A DNA stretch of 64,000 bases from Sphaerosporella brunnea (GCA_008704415.1 VXIS01000159.1:1-64000); one strand, 5' to 3'; numbered from the stretch's first letter, positions 32,537 to 43,125 are shown. Program-made: numbers and translations. The notes: generated by a model not told the origin, from the letters alone.

Positions 32537-33156
32537 CTGCCTAACGAGGTTCTGGACATGGTCGGGCTCCGGACCAGGACGAGATCTACCACATTCACTC
32601 GGTGAACCGGCGCCTACACCACTGACGGCAATGGGAGTCGAACCTCACGCACCACAATGACATCTTCCACCTTCAATTGGTGAATTGGCGCTTTCATGCT
32701 CTCTTCAACAGCCAGCTTTACAGCATCCGCGTGACCGGACGGCACCGGGGGTGGCTTGTCACTGATGGCAATGTCCGTGCAGTCGAGAGGCTGCTTGCCA
32801 ACAACGTCCTCGAAGTCAAGAAATCGTACTACCAGCTGACCAACGGATACAGCGAGGCAACCGACATTCTGCGTGATGCGTTCCAGCACGAGGATACCGC
32901 GATGTGTAGGGCTCTGATTGCGGCGGGTGCCAGGTATATAAACACCTGCATCAATACTAATACCCTTGATTGCGAGTTTGGAAGGTTGGTTGAGGACCAC
33001 GTCGCCTTCGTCAAGAACATACCCACCCACTGGGAACTCAAGGAGATGTATGATCCGATACACACACCGTGGCCAGTCGTCACTATTTCCAAGAGTTTGG
33101 TTCGTCCTAATGAACCGCATTTCTTGTTCTTGTGGCGGTCGGTGTTGCCTTGGTAG
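32537..33156 (+). pseudogene. F-box/ankyrin-like gene, N-terminus frame-broken
   Basis: An F-box start LPNEVLDMVG is encoded at 32537-32566. Two shifted copies of the next F-box strand follow (DEIYHIHSVNRRLHH, then DIFHLQLVNWRFHALFNSQL), so a segment has been duplicated and the frame is broken. The frame then runs to 33156 with GNVRAVERLLANNV and MCRALIAAGARY, which resemble degenerate ankyrin repeats. Fungal proteins that pair an F-box with ankyrin repeats are common, and they act as substrate receptors for SCF ubiquitin ligases. This assignment rests on short motifs only. Confidence 0.45.
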
Positions 33157-33628
33157 GTCTGTGTGGTTTTGTGGAGTCTTTCTGCGGTTGTTTGGCTTGG
33201 ATCTTGCTGCGCAGTTGGTTGCCTTTTTCCTCAGTGTCCTAAATGTTGTTGGTCGAGCGGCTTTGGTTCTTCTCGTGATGATGAGGGAACAAGATTATGC
33301 CAGTGTCAAGGGATGGTAAGTAATCTCTGCACAGTGGAGTCTCGGCAAGCTGGAGTCTCTGCACGTCGGACTCTGGGCGGGTACTCTACGATTAGCCATA
33401 GGCTGACAGGTATTAACGCGACAGAGTCTTCAGCATGGCTCTACATTTGCAGGTCTTCGTTGAACGATGCCTGGCGGCTTGTTCGAGTGCGAGGGCATTT
33501 CCTGGGTGCAAGGTGGAAATTTTTCGGTAGAAAAAGGGATTATTCTCGGGTTGATGGTTGCAGTGGTTCGGCTTTCGTTGGTTAAAAGTTAACATTGCTT
33601 CGTATTCACCTTTTAGAGGCCCGCTTTT

Positions 33629-34170
33629 ATGCCCAAGTCGCTTCACCGTTACTCCTACAGTAGCCACCTCCGTCAGACACCTCAAGAGGTGCCGCAATCA
33701 ACAAAATCGGAATTTTACAGTCTTGGCTATGATAGCCACGGCGGGGAGTTCAATCCAGCGGACGAAACCTTAGAGAGAACGATGAATGCCTTGGTTTTTG
33801 CTGGGTTCGATGTGCGATTGAGATGGACAGACGTTTACAATAAGGATCGACTTCAACGGCGACTGCAACAAATTTTATTCGTCAGTGATGCCCAAATTGT
33901 CAAGGCGTGGCGGTTTTGCACAGACTTTGTGATAGAAATGGACGCCACGTTTAATACCAATAGTCTAAAGCTACCTGTTGCAAACATAGTCGGCGTTGAC
34001 AACTATATGAAGACTTTTATGGATTGAATTTCATACGGGCTGAAGCGGAGGAAGACCTGACGTTTATCCTGAATCAGCCAGATGAACTTGTTTTCTATGC
34101 GGACACCGGCTCAGCGGACACCAGCTCGATGAGCTCCACCGAATATCGCGCAAAAGTCTGACCAGGCAGC
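33629..34170 (+). pseudogene. MULE transposase central fragment
   Basis: The frame 33629-34027 includes RRLQQILFVSDAQIVKAWRF and FVIEMDATFNTNSLKLPVAN. The latter is the first conserved block of MULE transposases (hydrophobic strand, then D-A-T-x-x-T-N, D being the first catalytic acid). After a stop, AEAEEDLTFILNQPDE continues at 34035-34090. This is the part missing from the element at 23253-24709. The second and third catalytic acids are not seen. Confidence 0.7.
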
Positions 34171-34289
34171 TGGGCTACGGAAAGCCGTGCTTGAACACCG
34201 AAGTGGAGTTCGATTTATCACCAGCTGTCAGTTTGTCCTCAGGGCTGCCTCAACACCATCGCCTATAGCCTTCCTTGTTCCCAGGGGTG

Positions 34290-34790
34290 AACAATAGCTA
34301 GAAGTTGTTACTTTCCATGGAATGAGCTCAAATTCACAGATGTAGGGCATCACAGGATGCTCTATCACCCGCTGTACTCAGATTTAGCCCTCCATATATG
34401 GTTCTCTTGTGGTGTGGCCGTATGGGGGCTCCCCATGGTCAACAACAGCTGGAAGCTGTTACTCTCAATCGATTGGGCTCAAACTCACAGATACAGGGCA
34501 TCAAAGAACGCATTTTCACACGCTGTACTCAGATTTATTCCCCCATAGATGGTTGTTGTTTGGGGTGGCCCCGCGGAGGTGCTGTGGCTTGTCCGGTGAA
34601 AATAGCTGGAAGCTGTTACTGTCAATGGAATGGGCTCAAACGCACAGATATAGGGCACCAAAGGACGCTCTTTCACCGTCGGTACTCAGATTTATCCCCC
34701 CATAGATGGTTGTTGTTTGGGGTGGCCCCGCAGAGGTCCTGTGGCTTGTCCGGTTCAAAAATAGCTGGAAGCTGTTACTCAAGAACTGTA
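34290..34790. repeat. Tandem repeat of about 150-158 bp, 3-4 units
   Basis: AGCTGGAAGCTGTTACT marks unit starts at about 34445, 34603 and 34762 (a diverged one at 34297). Shared internal stretches are GGGCTCAAACTCACAGATAC and AGATTTATTCCCCCATAGAT. ORFs through it are repeat-derived. Confidence 0.85.
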
Positions 34791-34799
34791 TCAAGCTCG

Positions 34800-35370
34800 C
34801 ATGGCCCGCGAGACTCTCCTGGCTCTCATCACGCTGCGCACATGGTGGAAGCAGGGCACTCTTGGGTTTGATTCAGTCGTTACGAGTGCATAGTGATTCT
34901 GTGGAGGATGACCAATGAAATGTTCCATATTGAGTGGCTGGTACACAAATCTGTTTTTATGTTCCTCGCCCATCTAGGTGCACCAGCGCGCGTGACCCGT
35001 CCGCCCAGTTTAGGATGCAGACTGGAATCTCGCCCGCGCTGCAGAGATTCTCGCCAGGTCTCGCCTGGTCTCGTGAGGCCGCCGTCATTCTCGGTCTGTC
35101 TCGCCATGCTTGAGTGGTCTCGACAGTTTTCGCCGTGTCTCGATCATTCTCAGTCTCGTCTCGCGGTCTCGAGTGCATCACTGTGGACAAGGCTCACCCA
35201 GCGGCACAAAGGCCAGAGTGCACTACAAAATGACATGTCAGGGTGGGAACATATTTTGATCCCCGAGCAGGGTTAGTAAAAGCAAGTTCAAATGACGCAC
35301 TCTTAAGCCGCATCCTTGTAATGCCCAATCAACCATTCCTCCCCAGGTATGCAGCATCACTGCATGTAGC
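34800..35370. other. No gene recognised
   Basis: A TCTCG-rich simple stretch lies at 35030-35170 (GTCTCGCCTGGTCTCGTGAG-type). No coding evidence. Confidence 0.3.
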
Positions 35371-35372
35371 GG

Positions 35373-36250
35373 CTAAAAGTCAGAATAGAGAATCGCCGAT
35401 CGCACCGGCTTCTGGAGGCTTCCCAGTGTAGTCTTGTCCGGACGATGTATCTCAATCCAGTTGCCGAGGTCGGTGCGCACGACCATGTCATGTTCCACAA
35501 TTATCTCGTGCTTCCAATACTCATGGCCGATGCCGTGAAACTCGAAAAAGCGCGTCTCAATAGACGATTTCACCTGCGAGATGGTGGTCGTGGAAGCCAT
35601 CAATCAGTCATGTATCGGTTCATGTTTGCCGCCAATCATGTCCAACTGCATCTGCACGGCGATAAATGTGGAGACTGCACCTTCGCTGACGCTTTCGATG
35701 TCGGCGGTGAGGCTTTCGTTGTCAACATCGACGCCTTCGTAGTCGACGTCATCGGTCCGGGATCCGCTACCTGCAAACAGCTTGGGCGTTTCCGGGCACG
35801 CCTGGTAAACACGACTGAGTACTTCTTGTACTGGGTCGCTAGGATGAGCGCCCACAATGTACAAGCAGTAAATGTCCGAGGGCCAAAATCCGAGGGCTTT
35901 GAGCGCACCGGCCATCTGGAGCTGGCCCATGAATCCGACCAGGTGACCGACAAGCTGCCTGATGATGAGGTTGTGCGGCTGGGCAATCGCCAATTTGATT
36001 GCCGGTGCTTGTCTTTGAACTGAATGGTGAGTAGGTATTCCGAGAACAGCGGCTGGCCAATGACGGTGAACGTTTCCATGAAGTATGGCCATCAGGGCTT
36101 CATTACCGGCCAGTATGCTTTATCCATGGGATAACCAGATACATCCAGGACGGCCTGCAGGTCAATTTTGAGCTTTTCTGCGACAACGAGTTTCAGCTCC
36201 TAGATGGGCGGAGAGGAAACCCCAACGTCAGCTTGCCGGCACCAAGATCC
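35373..36250 (-). pseudogene. Decayed gene of unknown function with two in-frame TGA codons
   Basis: Minus-strand reading is coherent protein over about 290 codons. It starts ELKLVVAEKLKIDLQAVLDV, then VSGYPMDKAYWPVMKP, TGA, WPYFMETFTVIGQPLFSEYL and LTIQFKDK. After a one-base shift it continues LAIAQPHNLIIRQLVGHLVG, LGFWPSDIYCLYIVGAHPSD and an acidic DDVDYEGVDVDNES. It then meets TGA at 35604-35606 and carries on in the same frame: MASTTTISQVKSS, FFEFHGIGHEYWKHEIIVEH. I do not recognise the family. The TGA after Pro would be CGA by a single C-to-T change. The second TGA might instead separate two genes. Confidence 0.45.
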
Positions 36251-36690
36251 ACAACCGGGATTTATGCGTACCGGGTAGGTCTCGATTTGCTCTTGCGGGA
36301 TACAATGAACCCTGGGGGATCCCGGGACGACGAACTTCAGCGGGGGAAGTAGGATGAGCCCGGGCGCAATCGGGAGGACGTTAGGACACGCGCCCTCCGG
36401 CGCGCGGTGCGATTCGGGCGTCGGGATAAGCGGGTCCCGCGGTCCGAGGTCGTGGCTTTGTGCTGGTTGCGAGCTGTGGGAATGAGTGGTCGCTGGGCGG
36501 GATCGAGGTGATGGTGAAGCTGCGTGGTCTGGTACCTTCAGATTTGAACTAGGTAACTCAGGGACTTACCCTGACAAGCACCAAATGATGTTCACCCTCG
36601 GTAGAATCTGGGCATCAAACGCCACCGCCTTCAGTCAATGACACCCTTCAGTTCGTCACAGCCTGGCTCCCCGAATCAGTGTCTTCTCGC
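36250..36690. other. No gene recognised
   Basis: No domain-like ORF. GC-rich sequence between the decayed gene and a hAT fragment. Confidence 0.3.
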
Positions 36691-37050
36691 AGCCTTGAGC
36701 GCCGAGCACGGACCCGTTCGAGTCTATGTATTTTTGCGCTCGACTCCGCTCGATCGAAAAATGGTTGAGCTCGGGTCGGACTCGAGTCATTCCAGCTTTC
36801 CAGATAGCACGAGGCCGCGTCGCCGGTACCCTCAAGTTGACTCCCCGTCCTACAACCACCCCGCTCCCCTCCTAACTCCTAAACCCCAACTTCACCGGGA
36901 CAACCTCACGGATGTGAGTCAACCAACAGCCAGCGCTCAGCGCACCCACGGAAGAAGATGCGATGCGAGCGTTCAACCAAGAGCTCGGTGGACGTTGGGG
37001 TAAGGAGCTGCCTGCATTTCTCACTGCCGTTGTCCTCGCTCTAACGGCTC
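36690..37050 (+). mobile_element. hAT family-2 fragment that truncates the kinase-like gene
   Basis: It matches the element at 49381-50200 through GAGTCTATGTAT-like, TCGGACTCGAGTCATTCC, CAGATAGCACGAG and GGTACCCTCAA stretches. It ends with the exon-1 remnant GAAGATGCGATGCGAGCGTT and GTGGACGTTGGGGTAAGG (the conserved Trp codon followed by a GTAAGG donor). No terminal TAGTG ends are preserved. Confidence 0.6.
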
Positions 37051-37054
37051 TAGA

Positions 37055-37885
37055 TGCATAATCGTCGAGATCGACGGGCCGCCCGCAGGGCGTCACGCCA
37101 AATTCCATGTCGTCGGGAGAGTAGAAAATGATCTGCGGTAAACCGTCGACTTTGGCCTCCGTCAGGTTGAGGTGCATTTCGATTTCGGCTTTCATTGCTA
37201 GATGATCCCTTCGTGACAGCTTCACGGCGATCAACGTTGCGCTGCGTAGTGACCTAACACAAACCAGATCCTTTGGAACAGCCTTCAGCTTGAACGCCCC
37301 GGCTCTGCTCATCTTGGTCGTATTGAGAGGGCGTTCCACATTGCCTAGGCTGTTTAAAAACTTGAAAGCCTTCGTCTGCTGGTCCTCGTCGGCGAGGATA
37401 TATTTGAGCACTTCTGGAGCCTTGTAAAAGTCCATGGGACCATAATGCATTCCGATCCGCTCACCGTTTATAATCTCCAGCGTGATCAGCACGTTTTCAG
37501 TGATGTTCATTATCATAACCGAGAACTTTCGCCGTTCAGGCTGGGCTTGAGCCATGCGCTCGATGTAGTCCACCCCTTGTACTTGCATGTCGTTGGTGAT
37601 TCTCACGCTATGGGACTTCATCTCGACAATAGTGCGGACAAAGGTCGCGTGTGCCGAGTTGATACCAGGGCTGCAGATGGTGATAAACGGTGCTCGCTTC
37701 TTCAAACATTCCAGTCCGTGGCGGTTGAAAACACGAATGCCTTCTGCCAGTATGCTGCTGCCGCACAGCTCGCGCTGGAGAATTTCGCAGACGAAGGTGT
37801 AGATAGTCTCTTTCTTGCCATTCTTAGCCATGCCACGTTCTGACTCCCACCCCGAAGGCTGCGACCTTTCTGCACGCTCTTTCAT
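37055..37885 (-). CDS. Kinase-like protein, truncated after the N-lobe
   Basis: The frame from ATG 37885 (or MAKNGKK at 37831) encodes ETIYTFVCEILQRELCGSSI, an EGIRVFNRHGLECLKK stretch, then LEIINGERIGMHYGPMDFYK. After residue 210 it has LRSATLIAVKLSRRDHLAMK, AEIEMHLNLTEAKVDGLPQI and DMEFGVTPCGRPVDL. The last part has the shape of a kinase N-lobe: a V-K strand, a helix with Glu, a hinge ending in a P-x-G-x-P turn. No HRD or DFG segment follows, because sequence beyond about 37055 is a hAT fragment, and the annotated frame end at 36872 is read-through. The family is not named. It resembles kinase-like proteins next to FunK1 or Crinkler-type genes in fungi, but this is inference. Confidence 0.5.
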
Positions 37886-37915
37886 CGTCTTGAGCGTTTC
37901 GAGATCGGCCGCAAG

Positions 37916-38196
37916 TCAGCTGCTCTTGTCGGGGGTTTTGCGCTTCTTGCTGGGGCCGAGCGGGAACTCGAGGTCTTTTTGGAAGCCGGCTTTGTTCGAG
38001 AACATTTCCCAGAGGTCGGAGCGGGTTATGGTACCTGGTAGTGAGGTGACGGGTGGAGTCAGTGGGGCGGTGATCCAGAAGGAGGGGAAGGGGAGGTGTG
38101 CTCGAAGGCAAACCAGGGATCTGTTCGCAGCGGTCGAGGTCACGAAGTGCTTGTCCCAGTTGCTCCTGACTGGCGAGCTGTTGCTGCAGAAGGGCC
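37916..38196 (-). pseudogene. Coiled-coil gene, 3' part (split by the 7-kb composite hAT)
   Basis: Exons 38196-38114 and 38034-37916 are joined over a 79-nt intron (38113-38035, GTTTGC...CTGAC...TACCAG, phase 1). The first encodes LLQQQLASQEQLGQALRDLD, a coiled-coil segment. The last encodes TITRSDLWEMFSNKAGF, DLEFPLGPSKKRKTPDKSS and a stop at 37916. The 5' part of the same reading frame lies at 45199-45290, on the other side of the transposon. Removing the transposon and one target duplication rejoins the frame exactly. The protein is unidentified. The KKRK tail may be a nuclear signal. Only 30 bp separate its stop from the kinase-like ATG at 37885. Confidence 0.6.
38189..38196. repeat. 8-bp target site duplication, left (GAAGGGCC)
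   Basis: GAAGGGCC is directly repeated at 45199-45206, immediately outside the outer ends of the composite hAT. Eight base pairs is the standard hAT duplication length. Confidence 0.85.
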
Positions 38197-39161
38197 CTGG
38201 GGTCCCAATAGTCCGGCCAGTCCGGCGTTTAGGCTCACCTGAACCGGACTGTTTGAAACGGGCTTTCGAAATTCCGGCCCGTTTGGATCAGGCATTTTTG
38301 AGCGCAACCCAGGTGCCTACAGGGCCCGATCAGGGCAAGAAAATTCCGGTGCCTACAGGGCCCGCCAGGCACCTGACGAATCATTCCTGTAACAAGCAGG
38401 AAAGGACTACATAAAGAAAGTATACTACCATTTCCGCGGCCCGCTGTTCCAATTGGTAAAAATGGGCAGGCCACGGTTGAATAACCTTGAATTGAGTTGT
38501 CAACAGCGGGCTGCACCGGAGGCGAGGCAACATGTACAGTATATGTAGGCCAAGCAGCACGGGCATAACTGAGGATGGAACAGTCCGACACCCCAAAAGC
38601 ACGCTCGTCTAACAAAGCTTTGACCGAGTCCAAACACTATTCTCAGGCTTGAGGGGACGTTTAGATGTGTGAGCATCACGTCAGGATTGGGAATCTTCTC
38701 AAACCTCCGCAAAATCTACGAAAATACGAAAAAAAAATACGGGGTTTTCACCAGTAAAATGCGGCGTAATGTGCAAGATGCCGTCCGCCATGCCCTTTCG
38801 GTCGCGCGAATCTTGGATCTCTCAGCATCACGTCAGATTTGCAATTTGTTACAAACTCCGGCTCATACCCACGGTGCAATGATTGGATCCTGCCGACGAC
38901 AAAAGTGCGGGGGATCAAGAAGGTTTTTGATGTCGATCGACACTGCACATTTTCGTGAACCGCCGGGATAGCCCGACCATGACGACGATCTGCGCTTTCA
39001 GCGTCGCCCTGGATAACCGGTCCCGGGCGGCACCTATCAGATATCCAGGCTTTGTGAACGTCAGCGCGAACCTATCAGGCTGCACCAACTGTCGGCCCGA
39101 CCTGACTTACTCTGTCGGGCCCCGTTGGGACTGGCAGGCGCCCGGACTATTGGGACCCCTG
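38197..39161. mobile_element. hAT family-1 copy 1 (965 bp, non-autonomous)
   Basis: Both termini are present (CTGGGG..., inverted CAGGGG... at 39161). The last 290 bp (38870-39161) are very similar to 44890-45198: shared GGTGCAATGATTGGAT, CAAAAGTGCGGGGGATCAA, CGACCATGACGACGATCTGC and CAGATATCCAGGCTTTG. It contains no complete coding region. Confidence 0.8.
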
Positions 39162-39440
39162 GTCCCGGCCGCCCCGCAGATTGTGCTCATTCAGAACGAG
39201 CAGTGGCACAAGGATTTGCAAATCCTCCAGGCCTGCGCAGAGAAAATGGAGGTTATTGAAAGGCTCATTAACCAAGTCTACGAGGAGTTCACGATGCGCG
39301 TCCAGGGTGACTTCTTGAACCCCCAGCAGGCTAATGCCCTTGTGGATCAGCAGCTTGACCATAATTGTGTGCTGGCTGAGCAGTGTTTGGAGCCTGTTTC
39401 ACATCTGAAAGTTGCCGCGGAGGACGAGGAAACCCGTTAA
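39162..39440 (+). pseudogene. Captured exon fragment, helical protein C-terminus
   Basis: Directly after hAT copy 1 the frame reads IVLIQNEQWHKDLQILQACA, EKMEVIERLINQVYEEF, NPQQANALVDQQLDHNC and HLKVAAEDEETR, then a stop. CCCCGCAG just before IVL could be an intron acceptor. It looks like the last exon of a coiled-coil-type protein from the donor locus where hAT copy 1 originally sat. The gene is unidentified and its 5' part is absent. Confidence 0.5.
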
Positions 39441-39492
39441 ATGGGGAGGCTTGAGAAAGCATCATTGGTGTAACAGGTTGAGTTTAAATAAA

Positions 39493-40170
39493 CGGTTATT
39501 TCACCCTATACCCCCCCCTGGAGACCGTAATTCACCGTCTACCCCCCATATCGGATTATTTTACCCTCTACCCCTCAACCCGTTCAGCGAGCGTACACGC
39601 GACTACCAACAACAAATCAACCATGGTAAATTCCCATGTCTAAAATACAAACTCTGCTACCATGCCGCCAAACTCGTCCACTGCTTTAAGTATGAGAGCG
39701 AGTACAATTACGTGCGTTATGGTCCACCCCACGACACGTACTACAACGAACTGGAGCGCGTTGCACAGCGTGATATTGCCATTTTTTTCTCCGACCGTGG
39801 TTTTCCGCATTGCGCTTAAGCTTCTTGGGGGGGAGCACGAGTCACTGGTGGCTCGCACTCGTCTAATGGGGGCTCTGAAAATACAGTACTTGCGTCAGAG
39901 TCAGTATCGGAGTTGTCTTCACTGTCCACAATGTAGACGATGTCTGATTGCGCCCGCTTCCCTCTGCCCATCGTAGGCGAAGTGACCTGAAAATGGTATG
40001 ACGATTGTGGCGCGGACGTGGGATGGGAGTTGTCGTGCGGACGGTGGTGGATGGGGATTCAAGGAGATTTGTCACTTGGTACAGCTCACAGTCATTTGTT
40101 CTCGCTCGAGGGGTTGAGGGGTAGACGGTGAATTACGGTCTCCGGAGGAGGGTATAGGGTGAAATAACCG
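39493..40170. mobile_element. 678-bp MULE derivative with 9-bp target duplication
   Basis: The ends CGGTTATTTCACCC (39493) and GGGTGAAATAACCG (40170) are flanked by a perfect TTAAATAAA direct repeat (39484-39492 and 40171-40179). Internal sequence 39600-39960 is the reverse complement of parts of the MULE at 23253-24709 (the zinc-knuckle region and the AGACAACTCCGATACTGACT region). It is therefore an internal deletion derivative of that family. Confidence 0.9.
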
Positions 40171-40179
40171 TTAAATAAA

Positions 40180-41060
40180 TTAAGGTCGCAGTGCCACACC
40201 TGCGCGTATCTGTGTCTCTGTTCCTGTGATTCAACTTTCCAGTGCGGATGATACAGATTCTGAAACGCACGGTCACCCACAACTATCCAACACCGAACGG
40301 ACGCACAAAACTCTTGACCACCGCCATTGCTTCAACCAAGATTCACCGTTGTATGTAGGCACCGAGTATCGAAACACTGTAAGGTCAATGGCCTAAACTA
40401 AGTATGACCGTGAAAGCAGATCGAGTGAGTGACAGCGAAGGAGTGATGGCAAGTGCTCACATACCGTGACCGATATCACCCAACATAGTGAGTTAACGTC
40501 TATCAAGAAAAGGTTTCTTGTGCGGGGTGCCGTGCAAAAGCAGAGTTCTGAAAGTCACGGCGCCACGATCAGCAACCCCAAGGTGATTTTCTATGCCGCC
40601 CTGCTTTGATGCCAACTGGCTGCCTTTCCTCAATTGTAGCTGGACTAGATCTAGGTTGAAAACCTTCTCTCAAACAGTCATTTGACCGCAACGGTTTCCG
40701 AATTCAACGCCACGTTCCTCCACAAGATAAAGGGAGCGGTATATAAACGACAGGTTTCTGCACCTTTCTTTACTACGTCATTTGGAATCTTCTAGCCTTC
40801 GCAGGGCAAACCGTGTAGGTTTTATGACGATGACTGCGATGGAGGAACACCGGCAGCTCCGCCTGCTGCGACAAAGTCAAAACAGAAACGCTCCGGGACG
40901 CCTAGACCGACGCAATTGCCGACAAAAGTCGCACGGGAGGTCGCTTCCCCACTCCCCATGATGCACTAGAAGCACTGAGCGCCGAGCGACCCACTGGTAG
41001 TACGCCCAACGCCCGGCAATCCAGACCCGACAAATCCGATTCCCCCCCCCCCCCGCGATA
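40180..41060. other. Cargo sequence without recognised gene
   Basis: No domain-bearing ORF. It lies between the MULE and the LINE-like piece inside the composite hAT. Confidence 0.3.
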
Positions 41061-41068
41061 CGCCCGAG

Positions 41069-41482
41069 GCCAAAGAGGGGTGGATAGAGGTTCAAAGGAA
41101 GAAAAGCAGGCGGCCCTTGGTACGCATCGCGACACAACCTTCAGGGAAGGGTGTCCCATCCAGGGCCCAGGTGGCTCGAGGCGGTGGTGTATGCATCAAC
41201 ATTTTCATAGGCAAAGCTGCTGACACAAAGACGGACAGGCCTCGCAAGCACATAGGGGGGAAAAAGAAGAAGGAGAAGGCTAAGGAGGAGGGGAAGCAGA
41301 GGGAGCAGCGGGCTCCGTCCGTGCGGGTTTGAAGAGGGGGAGAAACATAGTCCTTTCTGCATACGTTTTGCGATTTCCTTTGTTCTCATGGAGCTTGTTT
41401 TCAGAAGGTAGCACAGTCTTTCTTCTTTATATATGCCATGGCCGCAAGCGGCCGAATCCAATATGATTAAAACAAAACAAAA
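41069..41482 (+). mobile_element. LINE fragment: ORF1-like tail and conserved 3' end
   Basis: The frame to 41332 reads EGWIEVQRKKSRRPLVRIAT, then DTKTDRPRKHIGGKKKKEKA, a basic C-terminus that could be LINE ORF1. The last 80 bp (GGTAGCACAGTC... GGCCGCAAGCGGCC... ATATGATTAAAACAAAACAA) match the 3' end of the LINE at 53326-54225, including the GGCCGC/GCGGCC hairpin. ORF2 is missing. The ORF1 call is tentative. Confidence 0.55.
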
Positions 41483-41891
41483 TGAGGTTACGCGGAGGCG
41501 GAGGATGCAGCAGCGCAGAGGAATCCGGATCGGCCCGCTCGAGAGCAGGCTGGTCAGAGTGACTACGATGCCGCGGAGGGAATTGATTCGGACGTTGGTC
41601 TGAAAAACTCCCCGTGGGTATAATAGACTGGACAACCAAGTGGTCTTGTACTTGGCAACTCTTGCACTGGAACCACTGTTATCGACGGAATCACAGCCTC
41701 TAGATTGTCCGCCAGCACGACTGTAACGTGCCCTAAGCCGCACCATCGGCAGTGACTATCACACGACACCTTCAGCCACGTTTGCAACCTCTCTCGCGTT
41801 TGACCCTCTCTGTCATGCTTCCACTTCCCCCACGCCGTTTATTGATCTGCACCCCCCCCCCCCCCATCCTCACGAAAAAAACACCACCAGA

Positions 41892-43125
41892 TTGCAGACA
41901 CTCCCCCGACGCTGCCCACCAACTCCAAAAAAACGCACGCGCAGCCGCGACGCCGCCCCACCACCCGGACGCCAACGGAAGCGCTCTGCTCGCATCCAAC
42001 CCGGTCGCCCGCACTACAAAGACCACGATTCTCTGTGCGTGCTGCTTGCTATCTTGCCGCGCGACAAATTTGCAAGCCAGAGCCTGCGCCGTCAAGCCCA
42101 AGACATCTGTCGCCAGGATGGCTACGAGCTGAAGCAGAACTACACCTCCTGGGGGGAGCAGGGCATGGAGAAGTTGGTCAAAACCGTGACAGACAAGATG
42201 AATGCGAAGCCGGACCGGAACACGGTCTTTACAGCTGAGGCTATCCGTGCGCTGCTGCGCAGAATTTGCTTGGATAATGTGCGCAAGAAGAACGCAGCCA
42301 AAGAGAAAAAGTTACAGAACGATCCAGCTGTGGGTAATCCGATATCCTTTGCTGATCTTGCTAACCTTCACGTGAAACCAGGATGGTGACGGCGCGGTTC
42401 CCCTTCCATGGCAGGAAAATGACATTTCTGGTCCTCCAAGCGACGACCCGGTTCCTGCTTCCCTTCAAGAACGCGATATGCACATCTCTCTGAGCGGTAT
42501 TGAAAATGACGGCGCGGTTCCTCCAACCGATGACCCGGTTGCTCCTCCCCTGCAGGAACGCGGCATGCACATCTCTTAGAGCGGTGCTGAAAGAGACGGC
42601 TCGGTTTCTCTCCCCTTGCAGGAAGACGACATTTCTGATACTCCAAGTAACAACCCTGTTTCTCCTCCCGTGCAGGAACGCGGCATGCACATCTCTCTGG
42701 GCGGTGCTGAAGGTGACGGATCGGTGTCTCTCCCCTTGCAGAAAGACAACCCGGTTCCTCCTGTTGACGGCGCCGGGTCAAGCGGCCCGTCTCTCGACCC
42801 CAAGAGGAGTATCCTCATCAAATTTGTGGACACAATCCGGCCTCCAATGGTTGTGCCACGGGTCAAGCCGTTCTACATGGTGTACCACCAACTGGGCATT
42901 GTGTTGGGACTGAATACGGACTGGCTGCTGATAACATACGTCCCGGGTCGTCAATCTAGCTGGTGCAATCTGACCGATCAGACCTGGCGGCGGCTAGTGG
43001 TCAACAACAGAGTTCAGAGTCTTATGTTGATCCTTTGCAATTTCGGATTTCCCTTTGATGATTGCTGGATGAATGGGGTTGGAGGGACAAGAGAGAGCCT
43101 GGGAGGCGAGGCGAGGGGGGGCTAA
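41892..43125 (+). pseudogene. Gene 2: paralogue of gene 1 with a premature TAG
   Basis: Exon 1 (open from about 41892 to 42329) encodes HYKDHDSLCVLLAILPRDKF, ASQSLRRQAQDICRQDGYEL, QNYTSWGEQGMEKLVKTVTD and RRICLDNVRKK. The intron is 42330-42381 (GTGGGT...CTAAC...CCAG, phase 0). Exon 2 (42382-43125) has three Pro/Asp-rich repeats containing ERGMHIS, then KRSILIKFVDTIRPPMVVPR, FYMVYHQLGIVLGLNTDWLL and QTWRRLVVNNRVQSLML. Domain order and intron position equal those of gene 1. TAG at 42577-42579 replaces the CTG seen in sister repeats, so the copy is probably dead or mis-sequenced. No in-frame ATG is found for exon 1. It lies inside the composite hAT. Confidence 0.65.

Noticed and set aside
38197..39161. 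hAT copy 1 as an independent insertion at this site
   Set aside because: Its right flank (GTCCCGGC) does not repeat its left flank (GAAGGGCC). The left flank repeats only beyond copy 2, so the insertion unit is the whole 7-kb segment.
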